Source: Spirochaetota bacterium (GTDB lineage Bacteria; Spirochaetota; UBA4802; UBA5550). Taken from it: a stretch of DNA of 5,353 nt. Of this stretch, positions 5,237 to 5,353 are shown piece by piece (position 1 is the stretch's first letter; each line of letters begins with the position of its first letter). The position numbers and the translations under genes were made by a program. Location: positions 1 through 5,353 of the forward strand of contig JAKJGD010000181.1 of assembly GCA_022704585.1 (NCBI GenBank), in the 5' to 3' direction. The notes below the pieces were generated by a model, which made no database searches, was not told where the DNA came from, and saw only the letters and a program-made list of their open reading frames with translations.

Positions 5237-5353
5237 ATGGAACCCTCCGACCCTAAATCCGAGCCGCGGTACCGCCGCATACTGCTGAAGCTCTCCGGCG
5301 AGGCACTCGCCGGAGACGCAAAAAGCGGCATTGATTCCGGGATACTTTCCGGG
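5237..5353 (+). CDS. pyrH: UMP kinase, N-terminal 39 codons (cut by window end)
   Basis: The ATG at 5237 lies one base after the tsf stop. It opens a frame that runs to the window end. Residues 12-26 read YRRILLKLSGEALAG, the phosphate-binding start of bacterial UMP kinase, with the conserved KLSGEAL segment, followed by SGID as in family members. The enzyme makes UDP from UMP with ATP in pyrimidine nucleotide synthesis and is a cytosolic hexamer. Pro-, Ser- and charge-rich residues 1-11 precede the fold, a short extension compared with proteins that start almost directly at the Lys-Arg-Ile strand. AGGGA (5226-5230), inside the end of tsf, is 6 bases before the ATG. Gene order rpsB-tsf-pyrH is highly conserved; frr usually follows outside this window. 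Confidence 0.95.
   Translation, partial: MEPSDPKSEPRYRRILLKLSGEALAGDAKSGIDSGILSG

Noticed and set aside
1..5353. A new defence, mobile or biosynthetic gene system
   Set aside because: The genes present are housekeeping or solitary accessory genes with no shared operon pattern, integrase, transposase, toxin-antitoxin pair or nuclease in view.

Overview
The window is bacterial chromosome, GC-rich and densely coded. It carries parts or all of seven protein genes and no RNA genes. The right end is the conserved translation cluster rpsB-tsf-pyrH: ribosomal protein S2, elongation factor Ts, and the start of UMP kinase. EF-Ts is a short form of 198 residues, with one core half plus a C-terminal helix, as in Leptospira, Thermus and many deltaproteobacteria, rather than the roughly 280-residue enterobacterial form. 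Together with a Gly/Thr-linked lipoprotein and a REP-like hairpin, this suggests an environmental bacterium, perhaps a spirochaete or a deltaproteobacterium-like lineage. I cannot place it more closely, and this placement is inference.

Layout. Bases 1-548 (+) are the C-terminal part of a protein that may be an Ntn-hydrolase/C45-like amidohydrolase. After 42 bases comes a 384-residue CapA-type lipoprotein (591-1745, +) with a long Gly/Thr/Ser linker between its lipid anchor and its catalytic domain. The CapA gene converges on a minus-strand gene (1806-2996) for a stand-alone HHxxxDG acyltransferase of the condensation/CoA-dependent acyltransferase superfamily. The junction between the two holds 17-bp tandem repeats running into a perfect 36-bp palindrome. 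A 249-bp divergent region (2997-3245) follows, with candidate promoters, a REP-like hairpin and two copies of a TCCCGGGAAA sequence. It leads into a small two-helix membrane protein of the DUF4321 type (3246-3482, +). A 257-bp leader with hairpins precedes rpsB (3740-4558, TTG start), then tsf (4639-5235, GTG start), then pyrH (5237 onward, cut by the window end).

How the genes fit together. rpsB, tsf and pyrH form the usual operon, with a GC-rich hairpin between rpsB and tsf that could tune their ratio. The three genes on the left are accessory. The CapA lipoprotein and the gene before it may be co-transcribed. The acyltransferase is an orphan, with no carrier protein or biosynthetic partner in view. 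I found no convincing new multi-gene system. The most unusual sequence is the repeat-plus-palindrome at 1752-1813, followed by the palindromic motif pair around the DUF4321 promoter region.
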